From contig JALGWB010000025.1 of the NCBI GenBank assembly GCA_025774405.1, positions 1 to 19,860 on the forward strand: a stretch of DNA of 19,860 bases. The letters run 5' to 3'. The position numbers and the translations under genes were made by a program. Shown one piece after another: positions 15,100 to 19,860 of the stretch (position 1 is its first letter; each line of letters starts with the position of its first letter). A model generated the notes under the pieces. The model was not told the DNA's origin and searched no databases. It saw only the letters and a list, made by a program, of their open reading frames with translations. This stretch comes from a bacterium. GTDB taxonomy: Bacteria > Arandabacterota > Arandabacteria > Arandabacterales > Arandabacteraceae.

Positions 15100-16830
15100 G
15101 TGCGATACCTCAAGAAGTCGTCTATACGTCGCAAGCTCATCTGGATTATTGTAATAACGAGCGGCGGAGCCCTTTTGCTGGCAACTACTGCTTTAGCAAT
15201 CTATGAGCTCGGGGTCTTCCGTTCGGACATTGCAGAAGACCTTGCCAGCGCTGGTGATATGCTTGCAAGGAGTGCTCAGGTAGCGCTTGAACTCAACGAT
15301 CCAAGAGCTGCAAGGCAGATCCTAAACATGGTCAGCTCGGATAAGCGCATAAGCAAGGCATCAATCTACCGCGCTGATGGGAGTCTTCTGGCATCTTTTG
15401 AGCGCAATCCACATGGAAGCAATGAGCCAGCGGGGAGCCTGAGAGTGATCTCAAGCCTCCTAGGTAACGCCCTGATCAAGCGCATACCCGTCACAGCACG
15501 GGGCAAAACAATCGGTGAGATCTATCTTGAAGGAGACCTCACAAATCTGCTGATCCGTATAAGATCATATCTGGTGATAATTGGGGGTGTTGCTCTAATC
15601 TCACATCTGTTGGTCATCCTTGCTTCCTCTCGGCTTCAGCGTGTTATCTCCGAACCAATCATTAAGCTCGCCAATGTCGCCAGTGAGGTTACCAATAGAA
15701 AGGACTATTCACTGAGAGCATCCAGGATGACAGACGATGAAATCGGTGACCTGGTTCTGGCTTTCAATCAAATGCTTGCTGAAATCCAAAGTCGGGACGA
15801 AGCCTTGCGGGAAAGTGAGGAACGCTACCGGACTCTGGTCGAGCATCAACAGGAGGGACTCGGGGTTGTTGACTTGAGTGAGTGCTTTGTCTTCGCAAAT
15901 CCAGCCGCACATGAGATCTTTGGTGTACCCCAGGGCGAGCTCGTTGGCAAATGTCTGAGTGAGTTTCTTGATGAGAATGGATTCGAACTCGTAAAGGCTC
16001 AAACCCGTTTGAGATCCACTGTCAAGAGAACAACCTATGACCTTGAAATCACGAGACCCGACGGCGAGCGAAGGGTGATTCTCATTACTGCGAGTCCGAG
16101 ATTTGACAAAGAGGGAAACTTCACTGGCACATTCGGTGTTTTTCGTGACATAACAGTTTGGAAACATGCTGAAGAACGTCTCAAGCGAAGTCTCGAAGAG
16201 AAAGAGGTTTTGCTCCGGGAGATCCACCATCGCGTAAAAAACAATCTCCAGATCATCTCAAGTCTTCTCTACCTGCAGTCTCGCAGCATAGCCGACGGCA
16301 AGGCGGTGGAGATCTTCAAAGAGAGCCAGAACCGGATCAGGTCGATGGCACTCATCCATGAGACCCTTTACCGATCAGATGATCTCGCCCACATTGATCT
16401 GAGTGAGTACATCCACAATCTCATCAAGTTCCTGATCACTTCCTACAATGTCTCCTCGGGGGGGATCACCTTCAAAGTCGATATCGCTGATGTGAGCCTC
16501 AGCATGGACACGGCCGTTCCGTGCGGACTCATCATCAACGAGCTTGTCAGCAATTCTCTTAAGCACGCATTCAATACGGGGAAGGGCAGGCTTTGGGTGA
16601 AACTCCATCGTGTTGATGATAACCAATTCGAGATCGTAGTGAAAGATGATGGAATTGGACTTCCGTCGGAGCTTGACATTGACACCTCACCAACCCTGGG
16701 ACTCAGACTCGTCAAGACATTGGTAAAGCAGATAGATGGTAGGCTGGAGGCAACGAGTTGTTGTGGTACAGAATTCCGAATACTGTTTAGCGACAAGGCT
16801 GCGAGGAGGTGGGTACCATGCAAACTCTGA
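15100..16830 (+). CDS. Membrane sensor histidine kinase (CHASE8-like, HAMP, PAS, HisKA_2)
   Basis: I choose GTG 15100, 9 nt after GGAGGAG (15084-15090), giving 576 residues beginning RYLKKSSIRRKL; in-frame ATGs at 15046, 15064 and 15079 lie in or before a structured leader. Order: helix 13-35; extracytoplasmic CHASE8-like sensor about 40-145 (NDPRAARQILNMV, then KASIYRADGSLLASF); helix about 157-179; HAMP about 180-232; PAS about 245-360; HisKA_2 with REIHHRVKNNLQ (His377 the likely phosphorylated residue, His376 adjacent). The ATPase domain has INELVSNSLKHAF, DDGIGLP and TLGLRLVK. It senses a periplasmic signal and probably passes phosphate to the next protein, whose gene overlaps by 13 nt. 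Confidence 0.9.
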   Translation: MRYLKKSSIRRKLIWIIVITSGGALLLATTALAIYELGVFRSDIAEDLASAGDMLARSAQVALELNDPRAARQILNMVSSDKRISKASIYRADGSLLASFERNPHGSNEPAGSLRVISSLLGNALIKRIPVTARGKTIGEIYLEGDLTNLLIRIRSYLVIIGGVALISHLLVILASSRLQRVISEPIIKLANVASEVTNRKDYSLRASRMTDDEIGDLVLAFNQMLAEIQSRDEALRESEERYRTLVEHQQEGLGVVDLSECFVFANPAAHEIFGVPQGELVGKCLSEFLDENGFELVKAQTRLRSTVKRTTYDLEITRPDGERRVILITASPRFDKEGNFTGTFGVFRDITVWKHAEERLKRSLEEKEVLLREIHHRVKNNLQIISSLLYLQSRSIADGKAVEIFKESQNRIRSMALIHETLYRSDDLAHIDLSEYIHNLIKFLITSYNVSSGGITFKVDIADVSLSMDTAVPCGLIINELVSNSLKHAFNTGKGRLWVKLHRVDDNQFEIVVKDDGIGLPSELDIDTSPTLGLRLVKTLVKQIDGRLEATSCCGTEFRILFSDKAARRWVPCKL

Positions 16831-19157
16831 GGGTGCTGGTGGTTGAGGATGAAAGCATAGTCGCACTTGAGATCGAAGACAGACTCAAGAAGTTCGGTTA
16901 CAGCGTGTGTGCAACTGTTTCATCAGGTGAAGAGGCTGTTGAGAAGGCCTTGAGTGCAAGTCCGGACCTTGTCCTTATGGATATCCATCTTGCAGGTTCG
17001 ATGGATGGCATTGAGGCAGCCGATGCGATTCGAAAGCACAAGGACATCCCAATCATCTTCCTTACTGCTTATGCCGATGAAGCAACAGTCGAAAGGGCCA
17101 AAAGGATCGCCCCTTTTGGCTATGTGGTGAAACCATTCGACGAGCAGGTGCTGCGAACAACAATCGAGCTAGCTGTGTTCAAACATAAGTTGACGAAGAA
17201 ACTCAGAGCAAGTGAGCGCTGGCTTCACGAGGTCTTACGAAGTATTGGTGACGGAGTCATTGCAATTGATGCCAGAGATCGAATTACCTTCATAAATCCT
17301 GTTGCTGAGAGGCTGACTGGCTGGAAGCAACAGGAGGCACTGGGCAAGGATCTAAAGCAAGTCTTTGATGCTCGGCAGATCTCACCCGACACCTCATCCC
17401 GTGTGCCCGGTCGTGCAGACGCAGGTGACACCTCTGAAAAGGTCTATATGCTTAGGGCTCGCAGTGGTAAAGAGATTCCTATTGAACAGACAGTCTCCCC
17501 TATTGCGGATCAGGCTGGAAATCGCATTGGAGCTGTACTTGTATTCCGCGATGTTACCAAACGCCTCGAGGCTGAGCAGGCAATTAAGCATGAGCGTGAC
17601 CGCGCACAACAGTACCTCGACATTGCAGCTGTCCTTATGGTTGCACTCAATGAAAAGGGTGAAATAACACTCATCAATCGCGAAGGTTGTGAGATTCTGG
17701 GATACGAAGAGTGTGACCTTGTCGGCAAGAACTGGTTTGAAACTGTCATGCCCGAAGAATACAGAGATCAGGTTGAAGAGATATTCAACAACCTCATGGC
17801 TGATGCGGTTGAGTCGGTTAAGTGCCTTGAGTGCCAGATCGTTACCAAGAACATGGAGCAACGCATAATCGGTTGCCATGCCACGCCAATCCGGGACACC
17901 GATGGAAAGGTGACGGGGGTTCTGGTTGCTGCTCAGGATCTTACCGAACAGCGAAAGGCTGAGAAAGAGAAGGAACAGCTCCAGGCACAGCTTTTCCACT
18001 CACAGAAGATGGAAGCCATCGGCACACTTGCTGCTGGCGTTGCCCACGATTTTAACAATCTGCTGACAGCGATTCAGGGTAATGCCGAGCTTGCTCTACT
18101 CCGTCTCGGAGAGGATGACCCTGTCAGAGGGGACATCGATCAGATAAAAAGGGCTGCCGAGCGAGCTGCAAGCCTTACGCGCCAGCTCCTGGTCTTCAGC
18201 CGTAAGCAACCTGTGCAATTCGGTGAAGTTGATCTCAATCAGACAGTCTCGGGGATGATCGGAATGCTGAAGCGTGTCATAGGCGAGAATATTTTGATAA
18301 AGACTCACCTTGAACAGGGTTTGGCTCCGATCCAGGCCGATGCAGGCGGCATTGAACAGGTTATTCTCAATCTTGCCGTCAACGCGCGTGATGCCATGCC
18401 TAAAGGGGGCACGTTAACCATACGGACAGAAAGTTTTGTCCCTTCAGTGTCATTTGACCGAGGTGACGAGAGCGAGCCACCCAGGTACGTGCGACTCATC
18501 ATTGAAGACACCGGAGTCGGCATGGACAAACATACCATCGAACACGCCTTTGAGCCTTTCTTTAGCACGAAGGATGTCGGCAAGGGCACGGGGCTTGGAC
18601 TCTCCGTTGTCTATGGCATTGTCAGGCAGCACGGAGGGGATGTGCGTATCGAAAGCAGTCTTGGGGAAGGGACAAGAGTTACTGTGACACTTCCGGCCTC
18701 GCATGGGATTTCTACCGTGTGTCTGGAGGAGCAACCTGCGCTTGATGAAGTTCGAGGACATGGCGATCGCTTGCTAATTGTTGAAGATGCTGAGGATGTG
18801 GCGGGCTTTCTGAAACGGGTTTTCACCGAGCAAGGCTATCGGGTAGAGATAGTGGATTCGATGAGTGAAGCTCTTCGATGCCTTGAGGAGAAGGGTGGCT
18901 TCGATCTTGTTTTCACTGATGTTGTCTTGCCAGACGGTAGCGGCTTTGATCTCAGTGAGGAGATCTCCCGTAGGGCACCTGAGACCGCACTTATTCTGAG
19001 CAGTGGATATATTGACGAAAGGGCCAGATGCTCTGAAGCTTCCTGCAAGGGAATTCCATTTCTTCAGAAGCCTTACTCGCTGCCGGAGCTTCTCTCTGAG
19101 GTACGCAGGGCAATCGATTCAAAGAAGAGGACAGCGGGAGCTCTCAAAGCGAGCTGA
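16818..19157 (+). CDS. Hybrid histidine kinase, REC-PAS-PAS-HisKA-HATPase-REC
   Basis: ATG 16818 follows AGGAGG (16804-16809) by 8 nt; an in-frame GTG at 16809 would overlap that site and is rejected. The 779-residue cytoplasmic protein has a first receiver (Glu10, Asp11, phosphoacceptor Asp55, Thr83, Lys105). PAS 1 is at about 137-245 (FINPVAERLTGW) and PAS 2 at about 260-375. HisKA has VAHDFNNLL with His410. The ATPase domain has NLAVNARDAM, DTGVGM, FEPFFSTK and GKGTGLGLS. A C-terminal receiver has Asp701 (FTDVVLPDGSG). The N-terminal receiver is likely to take phosphate from the upstream kinase. No DNA-binding or enzymatic output domain is present, so the relay must end on another protein. 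Confidence 0.93.
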   Translation: MQTLRVLVVEDESIVALEIEDRLKKFGYSVCATVSSGEEAVEKALSASPDLVLMDIHLAGSMDGIEAADAIRKHKDIPIIFLTAYADEATVERAKRIAPFGYVVKPFDEQVLRTTIELAVFKHKLTKKLRASERWLHEVLRSIGDGVIAIDARDRITFINPVAERLTGWKQQEALGKDLKQVFDARQISPDTSSRVPGRADAGDTSEKVYMLRARSGKEIPIEQTVSPIADQAGNRIGAVLVFRDVTKRLEAEQAIKHERDRAQQYLDIAAVLMVALNEKGEITLINREGCEILGYEECDLVGKNWFETVMPEEYRDQVEEIFNNLMADAVESVKCLECQIVTKNMEQRIIGCHATPIRDTDGKVTGVLVAAQDLTEQRKAEKEKEQLQAQLFHSQKMEAIGTLAAGVAHDFNNLLTAIQGNAELALLRLGEDDPVRGDIDQIKRAAERAASLTRQLLVFSRKQPVQFGEVDLNQTVSGMIGMLKRVIGENILIKTHLEQGLAPIQADAGGIEQVILNLAVNARDAMPKGGTLTIRTESFVPSVSFDRGDESEPPRYVRLIIEDTGVGMDKHTIEHAFEPFFSTKDVGKGTGLGLSVVYGIVRQHGGDVRIESSLGEGTRVTVTLPASHGISTVCLEEQPALDEVRGHGDRLLIVEDAEDVAGFLKRVFTEQGYRVEIVDSMSEALRCLEEKGGFDLVFTDVVLPDGSGFDLSEEISRRAPETALILSSGYIDERARCSEASCKGIPFLQKPYSLPELLSEVRRAIDSKKRTAGALKAS

Positions 19158-19243
19158 GCCAGTTTGCATTAAGAATCCTATCAAGGTCGCTCCTACAGAA
19201 GCCGTTCTAATGGTTGGAACCGATTTGAAGGAGGCTAACCCCT

Positions 19244-19801
19244 ATGGTGATTTTTCTGATAGTCGTGGCAGTGGTTGGTATATTTGTTGCGAGCATGTAC
19301 AACACGCTCGTAAGAAAGAAGAACATGGTAGCCAACATCTTTGCCACAGTAGATACGATGCTCAAGAAGCGCTACAACCTCATTCCCAATCTGGTTGCTA
19401 CGGTTGAGCAGTATATGCTCCATGAGCGGCATCTGCTTACCGAGGTTACTCGGCTGAGAGCAAAAGCACTTTCAGGCGATGCATCCGATGAGGAAAAGAT
19501 AGACATCGATCGCAGAATTTCAAAAGCCATTCGGGGCATCCTCGTTGCCGTTGAGAACTATCCTGCACTCAAAGCCAACGAGAATTTCATGCATCTACAG
19601 ATCACCCTTAACGAGCTCGAAGAGCAAATCGCTGCAGCAAGACGTGCCTATAATGCAGCTGTCACTGATTACAACAATGCCGTCGAGATGCTTCCAACCA
19701 ATGTTGTTGCCAGTCTTTTCAACTATCGGCGCAAGCGGCTCTTTGAGATAAGTCCGGTTGAGCGTAGGGTGGCTGATGTCCATGCCCTGTTCCAGCGATA
19801 G
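19244..19801 (+). CDS. lemA: LemA family protein
   Basis: This 185-residue protein starts at ATG 19244 after AAGGAGG, about 10 nt upstream. Residues 2-18 are one N-terminal membrane helix. The rest is helical and carries the LemA hallmarks: YNTLVRKKNMVANIFATVD, LKKRYNLIPNLVATVEQYM, ENYPALKANENFMHLQ, ELEEQIAAARRAYNAAV and YNNAVEMLPTNVVASLF. The fold is a membrane-anchored helical bundle facing away from the cytoplasm in most members; its biochemical role is poorly known. lemA often precedes a TPM-domain or similar membrane gene, but the window ends 59 bp later. Confidence 0.95.
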   Translation: MVIFLIVVAVVGIFVASMYNTLVRKKNMVANIFATVDTMLKKRYNLIPNLVATVEQYMLHERHLLTEVTRLRAKALSGDASDEEKIDIDRRISKAIRGILVAVENYPALKANENFMHLQITLNELEEQIAAARRAYNAAVTDYNNAVEMLPTNVVASLFNYRRKRLFEISPVERRVADVHALFQR

Positions 19802-19828
19802 CAGAAAGCATATCGGTTAGGCTCAAGA

Positions 19829-19843
19829 TCAGGGGCAACCTGA
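19829..19843 (+). other. Small hairpin after lemA
   Basis: TCAGG GGCAA CCTGA forms a 5-bp stem 27 bp past the lemA stop, without a T run. Whether it ends transcription or lies before the next gene cannot be judged. Confidence 0.2.
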
Positions 19844-19860
19844 GATGCCACTCCCCAGTG

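Noticed and set aside
17394..17999. Minus-strand open frame of 201 codons
   Set aside because: Lies wholly antisense within the hybrid kinase's PAS domains, which are clearly real.
1..19860. CRISPR array, tRNA or rRNA genes, phage or defence cluster
   Set aside because: No regularly spaced repeats, tRNA-like arms, rRNA segments, or recognisable defence or phage proteins seen; the PARG fragment alone does not make a defence system.

Overview
The window looks like bacterial chromosome of roughly balanced base composition. It probably comes from a diderm (Gram-negative type) organism: there is an export-signal protein with an outer-membrane-barrel-like region, a likely lipoprotein, a LemA protein, an MscS channel and two large sensor kinases. 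I cannot name the lineage from sequence alone. The gene set would fit an uncultured environmental phylum, but that is inference. No tRNA, rRNA, CRISPR array, transposase or phage gene is recognisable.

Layout. (1) 1-481 is the 3' end of a microbial-type poly(ADP-ribose) glycohydrolase gene. (2) 482-2871 is mostly decayed DNA. It holds one convincing small zinc-ribbon gene (1106-1300), scraps of open frame in shifting phases, and two degenerate copies of a repeat. (3) 2872-3381 is a DUF4440/SnoaL-like lipoprotein. A possible broken flavodoxin-fold gene follows (about 3614-3737). (4) 3943-7455 is a same-strand run: flavodoxin-fold oxidoreductase, GNAT acetyltransferase, cupin, and an SLC13/DASS transporter carrying two RCK_C domains. 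(5) 7438-7935 is a repeat-bounded, gene-free segment: two 27-bp inverted copies (26/27 identical) plus a third copy. The first copy supplies the transporter's last residues and stop codon. (6) An elongation factor G gene (7971-10055) stands outside any ribosomal operon and converges on an mscS gene (10108-10923, minus). (7) 11406-13853 is an unusual SppA protease: a tandem S49 peptidase with an N-terminal beta-barrel-like extension of about 265 residues. A sigma-54-type promoter sequence lies 150 bp upstream. A zinc alcohol dehydrogenase follows. (8) 15100-19157 is a membrane histidine kinase overlapping by 13 nt a REC-PAS-PAS-HisKA-HATPase-REC hybrid kinase. Its leader contains four consecutive hairpins. 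(9) 19244-19801 is lemA.

How the parts fit. The two kinases overlap and probably form one signalling pair with no DNA-binding output encoded here, so the final target must lie elsewhere. The SppA protein keeps both halves of the catalytic dyad (Lys413, Ser601). The most interesting points are the barrel-SppA fusion with its sigma-54 site, the repeat family that sits at gene 3' ends and replaces a gene terminus, and the structured leader of the kinase gene.
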